Source: Citrobacter amalonaticus
GTDB taxonomy: Bacteria > Pseudomonadota > Gammaproteobacteria > Enterobacterales > Enterobacteriaceae
Reading direction: 5' to 3'
NCBI RefSeq assembly: GCF_018252635.1
Contig: NZ_JAGTXM010000004.1
Span: forward strand, 496,001-560,000
Length of the DNA stretch: 64,000 nucleotides
Positions 1 through 8,615 of the stretch are shown here, piece after piece (positions within the stretch are counted from its first letter, which is position 1; every line of letters starts with the position of its first letter). A model generated the notes under the pieces. The model ran no database searches. It was not told the origin of the DNA and worked only from the letters and a program-made list of their open reading frames with translations. The translations under genes and the position numbers were made by a program.

Positions 1-139
1 TGATATCGTTCACGCAGCCTGCGGCGTCAATCACGGCGAGGCGGTGTCGCAAACGTTTGACGTGCTTTGCCAGCACGCTTGACGTTTTACCGTGAAGAAA
101 CAGGTCGCGTAATCCCTTGTGCCGGAAGTTCATGATCAT
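1..139 (-). CDS. HigB-like RelE/ParE-family toxin, N-terminal part (cut by window edge)
   Basis: The reading frame enters from the left edge and starts at the ATG at 139, with an AAAGG ribosome-binding site just upstream. A second ATG at 133 is also possible. The 46 visible residues begin with the FRHKGL...LF pattern and continue with HVKRLRHRL, which is typical of the HigB/RelE-type mRNA interferases of type II toxin-antitoxin systems, where the toxin gene precedes the HigA antitoxin gene. The antitoxin would lie outside the window. The catalytic C-terminal half is not visible, so activity cannot be judged. The family call rests on the N-terminal pattern only. Confidence 0.7.
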   Translation of the reverse strand, partial: MIMNFRHKGLRDLFLHGKTSSVLAKHVKRLRHRLAVIDAAGCVNDI

Positions 140-283
140 CCTTTCCACCTCGTTCCTTCTTGAGGAACAGTAGCATTATGTTCCGTTCGGCGCAACAATT
201 TTCGCCATCGCGTGTGCGATTGTCTGGCGAAATGAAGAAAGAGAAAAGGAGAGGGGATGAATACTGGAAAGCGCTACGCAAAT

Positions 284-311
284 TGCCCGGCAAACCTCGC
301 GTTGCCGGGCA
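284..311 (-). terminator. Hairpin downstream of the ABC-F gene
   Basis: A perfect 10-bp inverted repeat (TGCCCGGCAA at 284-293, TTGCCGGGCA at 302-311) with an 8-nt loop lies just after the ABC-F stop codon. No strong T-run follows on the minus strand (ATTTG), so it is either a weak terminator or a 3' stabilising hairpin. Confidence 0.45.
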
Positions 312-318
312 TTGAGGG

Positions 319-2034
319 TTAAAGACGCGTGAGGATGTCGTCTATCTCTTTACGCCACTGAGCCTGCAACTGCGGCTTCTGGTGCCTGGGTTTACGGGCC
401 AGATCCTCCGCCAGACGTTGTTCTAGTACCAGCAGTTTTTCCAGCAGGTGCTCCTCGTCGACATGTTCTGCGACAGGCGGAGCGCCATCATTCACATCCA
501 CCGCAGAGCGTTCCTCCGTGGTTTGGCGTATACGGGCATAGACCGTTTCCAGATCGTGCCATTCGCTCAGTTCACCCTCGTCAATAAACCAGAACCGATT
601 GCAGCTCTGGCTGATGAGTTGACGATCGTGACTGACCAGCAGCACGCCGCCTTCAAAGGTTTGCAGGGTCTGCGCCAGCGCCTCTTTCCCTTCCATATCC
701 AGATGGTTGGTCGGTTCATCCAGCATCAGCAGGCTATAGCGCGCCAGCGACAGGCCGACGAACAGTAAACGAGAGCGCTCGCCGCCGCTTAACGTACTGA
801 CCGATTGCGCATGGCGTATCCACGGGAAGCCCGCGCTAATCAGCGCCATTTTGCGAATATCCGGTTGCGGGGCGAACGGCTCAAGGGCGTCAAACAACGA
901 CGCGTCATCCGGTAGTTGATGCAGCGTCTGATCGTAGTAGCCCAGCGTTACGCGAGGGTGGAGACGCAGCGAATCTGACGCCTGTTCCGTCTGATAATGC
1001 TGCCAGATCAGTTTTAACAGCGACGATTTTCCGCAACCGTTGCGACCGACGATCGCCACCCGATCGCCGCTTTTCAGACGGCAGCCCGCAATGGTAAACA
1101 GCGTCGGCGCGTCTGGGGTAGGCATGACCGACAGGTGCGATAATTCCAGCAGACGGTCTGCTCGTAGTGCGTCTCCTTGTAATGTTAGTGACCACTGACT
1201 TCCTGCGCTCAGATCCGTTTGACTCTCCTTCAGACGTAACACCTGTTTTTCCATTTGCTTCGCTTTGCGCGACAGATCTTCGTTATCATACACCCGGCCC
1301 CAGGTTGCCAGCCGTTTAGCACTGGCGGTGACGCGATCGATCTCTTTTTGCTCCGCCTTATGGCGCAACGCATCACTGGCATCGCGTTCAACCAGCGCCT
1401 GACGGGCCTTGTTGCAGGGTAACGCAAAGGTATGCAGGGTGCGATCGCGTAAGATCCACGTGCCGTTCGTGATCGCATCCAGCAACTGCGGATCGTGGGA
1501 AACGACCACAAAACTCCCTGACCAGTTCTGTAGAAACTGTTCCAGCCACAGTAAGGTCGGCAAATCCAGGTGGTTGCCAGGTTCGTCAAGCAGCAGGAGA
1601 TCGGGCTGGCGCATCAGCGCACGGGCCAGCAGTAAACGCGTATGCTGGCCGCCACTCAGGGTTTGCGCAGTTAATTGCCGATCCTGAAAACTGAAGCCCA
1701 TTTGCGCAAGTAACGCCTCGACCTGCCAAAGCTGGCTGGCCCGTTCGTGTTCTGGAAGTTGTACCAGAACGGCGTCCTGTAACGTCAGCGGCAGGATCGC
1801 GTCGGGCAAGTGCTGCTCGACACGGGCGAGATGGCAGTGGTTCGCTAGTGCCAGGGTGCCGCTGGTCGGGGCAATCGAACCATCGAGAACTTTCAACAGC
1901 GTGCTTTTACCGCAGCCGTTGTAGCCGATAAGCCCAATGCGATCGCCTTTTTTCAGGGTAAACGTCAGATCGTCGAAAAGCGTGCCGAACGCGGTATCAA
2001 CGTGCAGGGATTGTGCGGTTAGTAATGTGCTCAT
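319..2034 (-). CDS. ABC-F family ATPase (ribosome-associated type)
   Basis: This 571-residue protein has two tandem ABC ATPase domains and no membrane segment, the architecture of ABC-F proteins, which act on ribosomes as translation factors or antibiotic-resistance proteins. The Walker A motifs are GYNGCGKST (about residue 37) and GRNGCGKSS (about 330). The signature motifs are LSGGQ and LSGGE. The first Walker B/D-loop reads DEPGNHLD instead of the usual DEPTNHLD, while the second is canonical. A charged interdomain linker at about 225-300 would correspond to the P-site tRNA-interaction region, and a charged C-terminal extension follows the second domain. It does not look like EttA, Uup, YbiT or YheS, so no symbol is given. 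In E. coli adhP lies next to maeA; here this gene takes that place. A short ORF and alternative hairpins precede it (see 2149-2232), which suggests translation-coupled regulation. Confidence 0.85.
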   Translation of the reverse strand: MSTLLTAQSLHVDTAFGTLFDDLTFTLKKGDRIGLIGYNGCGKSTLLKVLDGSIAPTSGTLALANHCHLARVEQHLPDAILPLTLQDAVLVQLPEHERASQLWQVEALLAQMGFSFQDRQLTAQTLSGGQHTRLLLARALMRQPDLLLLDEPGNHLDLPTLLWLEQFLQNWSGSFVVVSHDPQLLDAITNGTWILRDRTLHTFALPCNKARQALVERDASDALRHKAEQKEIDRVTASAKRLATWGRVYDNEDLSRKAKQMEKQVLRLKESQTDLSAGSQWSLTLQGDALRADRLLELSHLSVMPTPDAPTLFTIAGCRLKSGDRVAIVGRNGCGKSSLLKLIWQHYQTEQASDSLRLHPRVTLGYYDQTLHQLPDDASLFDALEPFAPQPDIRKMALISAGFPWIRHAQSVSTLSGGERSRLLFVGLSLARYSLLMLDEPTNHLDMEGKEALAQTLQTFEGGVLLVSHDRQLISQSCNRFWFIDEGELSEWHDLETVYARIRQTTEERSAVDVNDGAPPVAEHVDEEHLLEKLLVLEQRLAEDLARKPRHQKPQLQAQWRKEIDDILTRL

Positions 2035-2180
2035 TGTTGCTTACTCAAGAGTTACAGGCGTCATAACGCCTCGTCAAACATCGCTGACGATAACCCGGTA
2101 AGCCCGAGAGAAGGGGGAATTCAGAAGTTAGCTTCGCTCAAGCAGAAGTTATCGCAGCACGATACCGATAACGCTTGAGC
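2035..2180 (-). promoter_or_regulatory. Putative attenuator/translational switch in the ABC-F leader
   Basis: On the minus strand, GCTCAAGC plus GTTATCG (2180-2166) can pair with CGATAAC plus GCTTGAGC (2154-2136), forming a two-part hairpin that spans the stop codon of the short leader ORF. Second copies of the pairing partners lie downstream: GTTATCG at 2094-2088 could compete for CGATAAC, and CTTGAG at 2049-2044, close to the ABC-F start codon, could compete for CTCAAG. A separate small hairpin (GGCGT/ACGCC, 2057-2070) lies between them. Mutually exclusive pairings around a leader ORF are the hallmark of ribosome-mediated attenuation. There is no obvious T-run, so control of translation or of Rho is more likely than an intrinsic terminator. 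The repeats are seen; the function is inferred. Confidence 0.5.
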
Positions 2181-2232
2181 ACTGGCGATCGCCAAAAGCA
2201 TGTGAAACGATCAATCGTTCACAGTACAGCAT
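2149..2232 (-). CDS. Short leader ORF (27 codons) upstream of the ABC-F gene
   Basis: An ATG at 2232 is preceded by a near-ideal Shine-Dalgarno (AAAGGAGG, 6-7 nt spacing) and opens a 27-residue frame ending in TAA at 2149. The peptide begins MLYCERLIVS and ends SSVIGIVLR. The stop codon lies inside a strong hairpin (2136-2180) that can re-pair with sequences nearer the downstream start. ABC-F resistance genes of Gram-positive bacteria are commonly controlled by such leader peptides on which antibiotic-bound ribosomes stall. The same logic is inferred here. I know of no named homologue of the peptide. Confidence 0.6.
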   Translation of the reverse strand: MLYCERLIVSHAFGDRQCSSVIGIVLR

Positions 2233-2314
2233 AAGTATCCTCCTTTTATTTATTCGAATGTTAATTGATGGTGAAAGTGTAAGCGCAAGTGATGGGACAG
2301 CGCAAGCCTGAAGG

Positions 2315-2338
2315 CCCGGCAGCGTGCGCCACCGGGCA
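2315..2338 (-). terminator. Hairpin downstream of maeA
   Basis: Arms GCCCGG (2315-2320) and CCGGGC (2333-2338) lie immediately after the maeA stop codon. A U-rich tail is not evident, so this may be a weak or Rho-assisted terminator. Confidence 0.35.
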
Positions 2339-2344
2339 AGTTCG

Positions 2345-4042
2345 TCAGATAGAGGTACGACGATAGTCGCGATATTCCGCCTGCCAGAAGTTATCTTCGA
2401 TAGCTTGTAACAACGCTTCAGCGGAGGTTTTCACCGCCACGCCCTGTTGCTGCGCCATTTTCCCGACGGCAAACGCAATGGCGCGCGAAACGGTCTGAAT
2501 GTCTTTCAGTTCCGGCAACACCAGACCTTCACCGTTAAGCACCAGCGGCGAGTACTGGGCCAGCGTTTCACTGGCGGACATCAGCATCTCATCGGTAATG
2601 CGCGAGGCGCCGGAGGCAATCACGCCCAGCCCAATCCCCGGGAAAATATAGGCGTTATTACACTGGGCGATGGGATAGATATTGTCCTTCCAGACCACCG
2701 GCATAAACGGGCTACCGGTAGCGACCAGCGCGTTACCTTCGGTCCAGGCGATGATGTCCTGCGGCGTCGCTTCCACACGCGAGGTGGGGTTAGACAGCGG
2801 CATCACGATCGGCCGCGAGCAATGCTTGTGCATTTCGCGGATGATCTCTTCGGTGAACAGACCGGTTTGTCCGGAAACGCCGATCAGAATATCGGGCTTA
2901 ACGTTACGGACCACATCAAGCAGCGACAGCACGTCGTTGTCGGTATCCCACCCTTGCAGATTTTCACGTTTCTGCACCAGTTTGGTCTGGAAAGAGAGCA
3001 GATTTGGCATCTGGTCGGTCAGCAGGCCAAAGCGATCCACCATGAAGACTCTCTGGCGCGCGGCCTCTTCACTCAATCCTTCTCGCTGGATCTGAGCAAT
3101 AATCTGTTCGGCGATACCGCAACCGGCTGAACCCGCGCCGAGGAAGACAATTTTCTGTTCGCTGAGCTGGCTGCCTGCCGCCCGGCTGGCAGCAATTAGC
3201 GTGCCGACGGTTACCGCGGCAGTGCCCTGAATATCGTCGTTGAACGAACAGATTTCGTCGCGATAGCGATTAAGCAGCGGCATGGCGTTTTTCTGCGCGA
3301 AGTCTTCGAACTGCAGAAGAACGTCCGGCCAGCGGTGCTTAACGGCCTGAATGAATTCATCGACAAACGCATAATATTCGTCGTCGGTGATGCGCGGATT
3401 GCGCCAGCCCATGTATAACGGATCGTTGAGCAGTTGCGGGTTATTCGTTCCCACATCCAGCACGACCGGCAGGGTGTAGGCCGGGCTGATGCCGCCGCAG
3501 GCCGTATACAGCGAGAGCTTACCAATCGGAATGCCCATCCCGCCGATCCCCTGATCGCCAAGACCCAGGATACGCTCGCCGTCAGTCACCACGATCACTT
3601 TGATGTTGTGGTTGGGGACGTTTTGCAGGATGTCATCCATGTTGTGGCGGTTCTGGTAAGAGATGAAGACGCCGCGCGCGCGACGATAAATCTCAGAGAA
3701 ACGTTCACAGGCTGCGCCTACCGTTGGGGTATAGATCACCGGCATCATCTCATCAAGATGGTTGTGAACCAGGCGGTAGAACAGGGTTTCGTTGGTATCC
3801 TGGATATTGCGCAGGTAGATATGTTTGTCGATTTCCGTTTTGAATCCCTGATACTGGATCCAGGCACGTTCTGCCTGTTCTTCAATCGACTCGACCACTT
3901 CCGGCAGTAACCCCAGCAGGTTGAAGTTACGGCGCTCTTCCATACTGAAAGCACTGCCTTTATTCAGTAAGGGGAATTCCAGTAATACCGGGCCAGCGTA
4001 AGGGATATAAAGGGAACGCAGTTTTTTGCTTTTGGTTTCCAT
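2345..4042 (-). CDS. maeA: NAD-dependent malate dehydrogenase (oxaloacetate-decarboxylating; malic enzyme)
   Basis: MaeA converts L-malate and NAD+ to pyruvate, CO2 and NADH in the cytoplasm, linking the TCA cycle to pyruvate during growth on C4 acids. The 565-residue product starting [18 protein letters not shown] is nearly collinear with E. coli MaeA, including the malic-enzyme motif [13 protein letters not shown], the metal-binding FEDF region and the [10 protein letters not shown] nucleotide-binding loop. An in-frame GTG at 4051 would add three residues, but the ATG at 4042 matches the E. coli length and is preferred. The gene is followed by a hairpin at 2315-2338. sra, bdm and osmC follow upstream in the E. 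coli order, but adhP is absent from the other side. Confidence 0.97.
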   Translation of the reverse strand: METKSKKLRSLYIPYAGPVLLEFPLLNKGSAFSMEERRNFNLLGLLPEVVESIEEQAERAWIQYQGFKTEIDKHIYLRNIQDTNETLFYRLVHNHLDEMMPVIYTPTVGAACERFSEIYRRARGVFISYQNRHNMDDILQNVPNHNIKVIVVTDGERILGLGDQGIGGMGIPIGKLSLYTACGGISPAYTLPVVLDVGTNNPQLLNDPLYMGWRNPRITDDEYYAFVDEFIQAVKHRWPDVLLQFEDFAQKNAMPLLNRYRDEICSFNDDIQGTAAVTVGTLIAASRAAGSQLSEQKIVFLGAGSAGCGIAEQIIAQIQREGLSEEAARQRVFMVDRFGLLTDQMPNLLSFQTKLVQKRENLQGWDTDNDVLSLLDVVRNVKPDILIGVSGQTGLFTEEIIREMHKHCSRPIVMPLSNPTSRVEATPQDIIAWTEGNALVATGSPFMPVVWKDNIYPIAQCNNAYIFPGIGLGVIASGASRITDEMLMSASETLAQYSPLVLNGEGLVLPELKDIQTVSRAIAFAVGKMAQQQGVAVKTSAEALLQAIEDNFWQAEYRDYRRTSI

Positions 4043-4161
4043 GTCACTCACTCTTTTTTTGAATATCCGTCCCTGGCATTTTTATAATGTGTTGCCATTC
4101 CACCAGGGCATCGGGCAAAGAGTATAAAGCATCGCGCATGGATTAAGGCTTTTGTAAGCAA

Positions 4162-4189
4162 AAACACCATCGCGTTTGCGATGGTGTTT
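4162..4189 (-). terminator. Rho-independent terminator of sra
   Basis: A perfect 12-bp stem (AAACACCATCGC at 4162-4173, GCGATGGTGTTT at 4178-4189) with a 4-nt loop is followed on the minus strand by a short T-run. It lies 24 nt beyond the sra stop codon. Confidence 0.8.
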
Positions 4190-4212
4190 ATCGTCATATT
4201 CGGGCTGTGCGC

Positions 4213-4356
4213 TTACTTTTTGCTGTCTGCGTGGCGTTTTCTGCCGGTAGGGTTGTTCACCACGCTGGATTTTTCACCTTCAGTCACTACTTTGCGCTGA
4301 TTGGAGATTTTATGGTCCAGTCCAAGAATATGACGGGCCTGACGGTTCGATTTCAT
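4213..4356 (-). CDS. sra: Stationary-phase-induced ribosome-associated protein Sra
   Basis: A 47-codon frame (start ATG at 4356) encodes a small, very basic protein beginning [20 protein letters not shown], nearly identical to E. coli Sra (RpsV, formerly S22), a stationary-phase protein bound to the 30S subunit. The last residues (RKRHADSKK) differ from the E. coli C-terminus and make it two residues longer. It lies between maeA and bdm, as in E. coli, and is followed by a strong terminator at 4162-4189. Confidence 0.93.
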   Translation of the reverse strand: MKSNRQARHILGLDHKISNQRKVVTEGEKSSVVNNPTGRKRHADSKK

Positions 4357-4446
4357 TCTAACTCCTCAATCCTGTTAATGGTTTTAAGGACAAATTCGCA
4401 ATTGCGAAAGAAATGTACCCTGAGGTGCGTGATACAGCATAGCATC

Positions 4447-4662
4447 TTAAAGTGAGGCGTGCTGCCCGCTGACCACATAATTGATGGTTTGCTGGTAAAT
4501 GTCACTGAGGATGTCATTATCCGTCGCTTCGACCCATTTGGTCAGCTCCATTAAAATGTCATCTTCAGTGACAGCGCCCAGTTCTGCGCGAAGACCCTGC
4601 TCAATGGCGTGAACTAATGCCGGCTGTGCTGCTGAAGTCGTTGCTGGGTGATAAGTAAACAT
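4447..4662 (-). CDS. bdm: Biofilm-dependent modulation protein Bdm
   Basis: A 71-residue protein (MFTYHPATTSAAQPALVHAIEQ...) matches Bdm, a small cytoplasmic protein of enterobacteria linked to osmotic and biofilm responses. The E. coli gene is under Rcs control and its mRNA is cleaved by RNase III. The start is supported by a GGAGG ribosome-binding site. It is divergent from osmC, sharing a roughly 330-bp upstream region, exactly as in E. coli. Confidence 0.92.
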   Translation of the reverse strand: MFTYHPATTSAAQPALVHAIEQGLRAELGAVTEDDILMELTKWVEATDNDILSDIYQQTINYVVSGQHASL

Positions 4663-4993
4663 AATGTGCCTCCGTGTCGATGTATTTATTAAGTACGGCT
4701 CGCAGAAATTTAATTCACATTCAGAATGGCAAATATTTTAACGCCTGTGGTTCAGAAAAGTCCTGGAAGCAGGAAAAGGTATTTAATTTTATGATTTCAA
4801 AGGGGTTACTCTAAAAATAAATCTATCTCAAGACGTTGGGCATATATTTCTCTAGCCCTGTAAATTGCCCATAATTTACCTTTGGTCAGGTTTTATTATT
4901 GCAAAGATTATTCCGGAACGTTTTTCTTTTAATTTATTCAGAGTAGCAAATCATGGTCTATACTTTTTCTCTTTAGCCAACAGGAGAGCAACG
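4663..4993. promoter_or_regulatory. Divergent bdm/osmC control region
   Basis: This 331-bp AT-rich intergenic stretch separates bdm and osmC. A TATACT hexamer at 4959-4964, preceded by C (CTATACT, sigma-S-like), sits about 30 nt before the osmC start and corresponds in position to the E. coli osmC proximal promoter. In E. coli this region takes input from RpoS, RcsB, NhaR, Lrp and H-NS; individual operators were not identified here. Confidence 0.6.
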
Positions 4994-5425
4994 ATGACAA
5001 TCCATAAGAAAGGTCAGGCACACTGGGAAGGCGACATTAAACGTGGGAAAGGCACCGTTTCGACGGAAAGCGGCGTGCTGAACCAGCAGCCTTATGGCTT
5101 TAACACTCGTTTTGAAGGGGCAAAAGGCACCAACCCGGAAGAGTTGATTGGCGCAGCACATGCCGCCTGTTTCTCAATGGCGCTGTCGTTGATGCTTGGC
5201 GAGGCGGGCTTTACGCCAGACGCCATCGACACCACGGCCGACGTATCGCTGGATAAAGTGGATGCTGGCTTCGCGATTACCAAAATCGCGCTGCGCAGCG
5301 AAGTGAACGTGCCAGGAATCGATGCCGCGACCTTCGACGGTATCATCCAGAAAGCGAAAGCTGGCTGCCCGGTGTCGCAGGTGCTGAAAGCGGAAATCAC
5401 CCTCGATTATCAACTGAAGTCGTAA
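4994..5425 (+). CDS. osmC: Osmotically inducible organic hydroperoxide peroxidase OsmC
   Basis: OsmC reduces organic hydroperoxides in the cytoplasm using two reactive cysteines. The 143-residue product is nearly identical to the E. coli protein, with the peroxidatic Cys59 (HAACFSM) and the resolving cysteine in KAGCPVSQ near residue 125. The reading frame stays open further upstream, but the ATG at 4994, preceded by CAGGAG, gives the conserved length. The upstream sequence holds a sigma-S-like -10 element. Confidence 0.97.
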   Translation: MTIHKKGQAHWEGDIKRGKGTVSTESGVLNQQPYGFNTRFEGAKGTNPEELIGAAHAACFSMALSLMLGEAGFTPDAIDTTADVSLDKVDAGFAITKIALRSEVNVPGIDAATFDGIIQKAKAGCPVSQVLKAEITLDYQLKS

Positions 5426-5434
5426 CGGCAGCAT

Positions 5435-5462
5435 TGCCCGGTCGCGTGATGCTGGCCGGGCA
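5435..5462. terminator. Inverted repeat between convergent osmC and the 3-hydroxybutyrate operon
   Basis: Arms TGCCCGG (5435-5441) and CCGGGCA (5456-5462) lie between the two convergent stop codons. The hairpin may end transcription from either side, but T-runs are poor; REP-like behaviour is possible. Confidence 0.4.
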
Positions 5463-5470
5463 TAAAAATC

Positions 5471-6241
5471 CTACTGTGCCACCCAACCGCCATCCATATT
5501 CCACGCCACGCCGCGCACCTGTGCTGCGCCACCCGAACACAAGAACAGCGTCAATTCGCCCAGTTGTTCCGGGGTGACAAACGCTCTCGAAGGCTGCTTT
5601 TCCGCCAGCAGCGCATCACGCGCCGCGTCCGGTGCCGCGCCTTCGGCTATGCGCTGATCAATTTGCTGCTGAACCAGCGGCGTCAGCACCCAACCGGGGC
5701 AGAGCGCATTGCAGGTCACGCCCGTTTGCGCGGTCTCCAGCGCCGTCGTCTTGGTGAATCCCACCACGCCGTGCTTGGCGGCGACATAGGCCGATTTATC
5801 TTTCGACGCCACCAGCCCATGCACGGAAGCAATGTTAACGATCCGTCCCCAGTTACGCTCGCGCATGCCCGGCAGCGCCAGACGGGTGGTGTGAAACACC
5901 GAGGACAGATTAATAGCGATGATCGCGTTCCATTTGTCCACCGGAAAGGTTTCGACCGGCGAGACATACTGGATCCCGGCGTTGTTGACCAGGATATCCA
6001 CGCCGCCAAACTCGCGTTGCGCGTAGTGCATCATCTCGGTGATTTGCGCGGCATCGCTCAGATCGGCACCGTGATAGCCGGGGGGTGTTCCGCATTGGGC
6101 AATGGCCTCTTTCGCCGCTGCCACATCGCCGAAGCCGTTAAGGATAATCGTCGCACCTGCCTTCGCCAGCACCTGCGCAATGCCTAAACCAATACCGCTG
6201 GTGGAGCCGGTGACCAGCGCAATTTTACCGTGTAAATTCAT
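5471..6241 (-). CDS. 3-hydroxybutyrate dehydrogenase (SDR family)
   Basis: This 256-residue classical short-chain dehydrogenase most likely oxidises D-3-hydroxybutyrate to acetoacetate with NAD+. It shows the TGSTSGIG cofactor loop (11-18), NNAG (86-89), and the catalytic set Asn111, Ser139, Tyr152, Lys156. The ...HGLVASKDKSAY active-site stretch and the LxxKQPS segment near 215 are typical of bacterial 3-hydroxybutyrate dehydrogenases (HbdH/BdhA). It is the last gene of a minus-strand operon with acetoacetate-activating genes, which supports the substrate call. Start ATG with a GAGGAGT ribosome-binding site. Substrate assignment is by family and context. Confidence 0.88.
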   Translation of the reverse strand: MNLHGKIALVTGSTSGIGLGIAQVLAKAGATIILNGFGDVAAAKEAIAQCGTPPGYHGADLSDAAQITEMMHYAQREFGGVDILVNNAGIQYVSPVETFPVDKWNAIIAINLSSVFHTTRLALPGMRERNWGRIVNIASVHGLVASKDKSAYVAAKHGVVGFTKTTALETAQTGVTCNALCPGWVLTPLVQQQIDQRIAEGAAPDAARDALLAEKQPSRAFVTPEQLGELTLFLCSGGAAQVRGVAWNMDGGWVAQ

Positions 6242-6252
6242 TTTATTACTCC

Positions 6253-7644
6253 TCAGACAATACCGGTGGTGTAGAACACCCCGATAACAAACAGCACTGC
6301 CAGACTTTTAATCACTGTAATCGCGAAAATTCCGCCATAGGCCTGACGGTGGCTAAGGCCTGTGATCGCAAGCAGGGTGATCACCGCGCCGTTGTGCGGC
6401 AGGGTGTCCATCCCACCGCTGGCCATTGACGCCACGCGGTGGAACACGTCCAGTGGAATATTGGCGGCGTGAGCGGCGGCAATAAAAGTATCCGACATGG
6501 CTGCCAGCGCAATACTCATCCCGCCGGACGCAGAACCGGTAATACCTGCCAGCGTAGTAATACTGATCGCTTCATTAAGTAATGGGTCCGGGATAGCCGA
6601 TAGCGCTTTCGACAGCACCAGAAAACCGGGAAGGGCGGCGATCACCGCGCCAAAACCGTATTCCGATGCAGTATTCATCGCCGCCAGAATAGCGCCGCCA
6701 ACGGCGGTTCTGCTGCCTTCCGCCAGGCGGCCGCGAATATTGCGGTAGCCAAAAATCACCACCAGCAGGATCCCGGAAACCAGCGCCGCTTCCACCGCCC
6801 AGATGGCGGTGATTTTGCTGATTTCAGTAGTGATAGGCGCGGCCAGTCCCGGCAGTTCGAGCTGATGGCTGCTGCCGTACCACACCGGGATCCAGCGGGT
6901 AAACAGCAGGTTGAAAACCCCCACCAGGATCAGCGGCGAGATCGCAATGATCGGGTTGGGCAGGTTGATGTTATCCGGTGTTTCCGGCTCGTTTTGCAAG
7001 TCCGTTCCGTAGCCTTCATTTTTGGCAAACGCTTTACGCCGCTGACGTTCGAGATAGAGAAGACCGACAACGATAATGAACAGTGAGCCAATCAGTCCCA
7101 GCCAGGGCGCGGCCCAGGCGTTAGTGCCAAAGAAACTGGTCGGGATAATGTTCTGGATTTGCGGCGTGCCGGGCAGCGCATCCATGGTAAAAGAGAAGGC
7201 GCCCAGTGCCACCGTAGCCGGGATCAAACGCTTGGGGATATTGCTCTGGCGAAACAGTTCGGCTGCGAACGGGTAGACCGCAAACGCCACGACGAACAGC
7301 GACACGCCGCCGTAGGTCAGCAGCGCACAGACCAGCACAATGACCGGAATCGCATGGCGACGTCCCAGAATATTAATGGCCGCCGCAACGATCGAACGGG
7401 AAAAACCGGATAACTCGATTAATTTGCCAAACACCGCGCCCAGTAAAAATACCGGGAAGTAGAGCTTCACAAAACCGACCATCTTTTCCATAAACAAGCC
7501 GGTGAAGGCGGGGCCGACGGCGCTGGGTTCGGTCAGTAACACGGCGCCTAAGGCAGCGATGGGGGCAAACAGAATGACACTGTATCCACGGTAGGCTGCC
7601 AGCATCAGCAACCCCAGCGCGGCCAGAGCGATTAACACACTCAT
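6253..7644 (-). CDS. GntP-family permease, probable 3-hydroxybutyrate/short-chain acid importer
   Basis: A 463-residue, highly hydrophobic protein with about 12 membrane segments shows the GntP-family pattern (for example GGMDTLPHNGAVITLL near the C-terminus and SASGGMSIAL). Members import gluconate and related acids by proton symport. In this operon, between 3-hydroxybutyrate dehydrogenase and 3-hydroxyacyl-CoA dehydrogenase, the likely cargo is 3-hydroxybutyrate or acetoacetate (inference). Two adjacent ATGs (7647 and 7644) follow a GAGGAGT site; the second has better spacing and is used. Confidence 0.85.
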   Translation of the reverse strand: MSVLIALAALGLLMLAAYRGYSVILFAPIAALGAVLLTEPSAVGPAFTGLFMEKMVGFVKLYFPVFLLGAVFGKLIELSGFSRSIVAAAINILGRRHAIPVIVLVCALLTYGGVSLFVVAFAVYPFAAELFRQSNIPKRLIPATVALGAFSFTMDALPGTPQIQNIIPTSFFGTNAWAAPWLGLIGSLFIIVVGLLYLERQRRKAFAKNEGYGTDLQNEPETPDNINLPNPIIAISPLILVGVFNLLFTRWIPVWYGSSHQLELPGLAAPITTEISKITAIWAVEAALVSGILLVVIFGYRNIRGRLAEGSRTAVGGAILAAMNTASEYGFGAVIAALPGFLVLSKALSAIPDPLLNEAISITTLAGITGSASGGMSIALAAMSDTFIAAAHAANIPLDVFHRVASMASGGMDTLPHNGAVITLLAITGLSHRQAYGGIFAITVIKSLAVLFVIGVFYTTGIV

Positions 7645-7691
7645 CATGACTCCTCGATATCGTTGTTATAGTGGGGGTACAGAAAGAGAAG

Positions 7692-8615
7692 TTACGGTTT
7701 CAGGGCAAAGCGCAGTTGGTGCTCTCTGCGTTGCCGGATGTATTCCTTGCGCGCGTCATCCCAGCGATAAAATCCCTTGCCGCTGCGCCAGCCGGTGTCT
7801 CCACGGGCTACCTTTTCTGCGACCAACGACATCATGTCGCTGCCGGTCGCCAGTTCGGGCAGCAGATGCTTACAGATGTCCTGTACCGTCGACAGGCCGG
7901 TCATGTCCGCCGCTTCCAGCGGTCCGACCATTGCATAGCGCCGTCCGAGGGAGGCGCGCATCACCTGATCCACCACTTCCGCACTGGCAATCCCACTTTT
8001 AACGATATGCAGCGCTTCACGCAGCAGGGCGAACTGCAGGCGGTTACCGACAAAACCCGGCGCTGCGCGATCGAGGATCACCGCTTCCAGTTGCATCATG
8101 CTGAGAAGCTGCTGTACGGACTGGAGGTATTCCGGCCTTGTCTGGCTGCCAGGGACGATTTCAACCAGCGGAATAAAGTGCGGCGGATGCCAGAAATGGG
8201 CGATCAGCAGTCGCTCAGGGTGGACGAGTTCTTCCGCCAGCGCATCCGGCGGCAGGCCGCTGGTGTTGCTGGCAATAATCGCCTCCGGCGTGATCAGTGC
8301 CTCAAGGCGGGCATACAGCGCATGCTTGAGTTCCAGACGTTCGGGAATGGCTTCGATCAGCAGCGGCGACGCGGCAACATCCTCCAGCGTTGTCGTCCCG
8401 TATAAACGGGCGAGCACGGCCTCTTTATCCAGTACGGAGAACCGATCGGTGGCGATCAGCTCATCCAGAATGCCGCCTGCGACCACCGGGATATCGGCAA
8501 TGCGGGCACTGTCGGTGTCATACAGCCAGACATCATGTCCAGAGCGGGCAAAATGGGTGGCGATACCGACCCCCATTAATCCGGCACCTAAAACGGTGAA
8601 ACGGTTATTCAGCAT
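7692..8615 (-). CDS. 3-hydroxyacyl-CoA dehydrogenase family protein (3-hydroxybutyryl-CoA dehydrogenase-like)
   Basis: A 307-residue NAD-dependent dehydrogenase with the Rossmann motif [10 protein letters not shown] at residues 9-18, an ASNTSG segment and the C-terminal helical domain (GFYRWD near the end) of the 3-hydroxyacyl-CoA dehydrogenase superfamily. It would interconvert L-3-hydroxybutyryl-CoA and acetoacetyl-CoA; the related carnitine or L-gulonate dehydrogenases are alternatives. Its start overlaps the end of the thiolase gene by 11 bp, indicating translational coupling. It complements the D-specific SDR encoded two genes further on, so both hydroxybutyrate forms may feed the pathway. 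Confidence 0.82.
   Translation of the reverse strand: MLNNRFTVLGAGLMGVGIATHFARSGHDVWLYDTDSARIADIPVVAGGILDELIATDRFSVLDKEAVLARLYGTTTLEDVAASPLLIEAIPERLELKHALYARLEALITPEAIIASNTSGLPPDALAEELVHPERLLIAHFWHPPHFIPLVEIVPGSQTRPEYLQSVQQLLSMMQLEAVILDRAAPGFVGNRLQFALLREALHIVKSGIASAEVVDQVMRASLGRRYAMVGPLEAADMTGLSTVQDICKHLLPELATGSDMMSLVAEKVARGDTGWRSGKGFYRWDDARKEYIRQRREHQLRFALKP

Noticed and set aside
87-293. 68-codon minus-strand frame near the left edge
   Set aside because: It overlaps the HigB-like start in another frame and has no typical composition or ribosome-binding site; it is a shadow frame.
2447-3130. Long plus-strand open frame inside maeA
   Set aside because: It is antisense to a conserved gene and rich in His/Gln/Arg from reversed codons; the maeA reading explains it.
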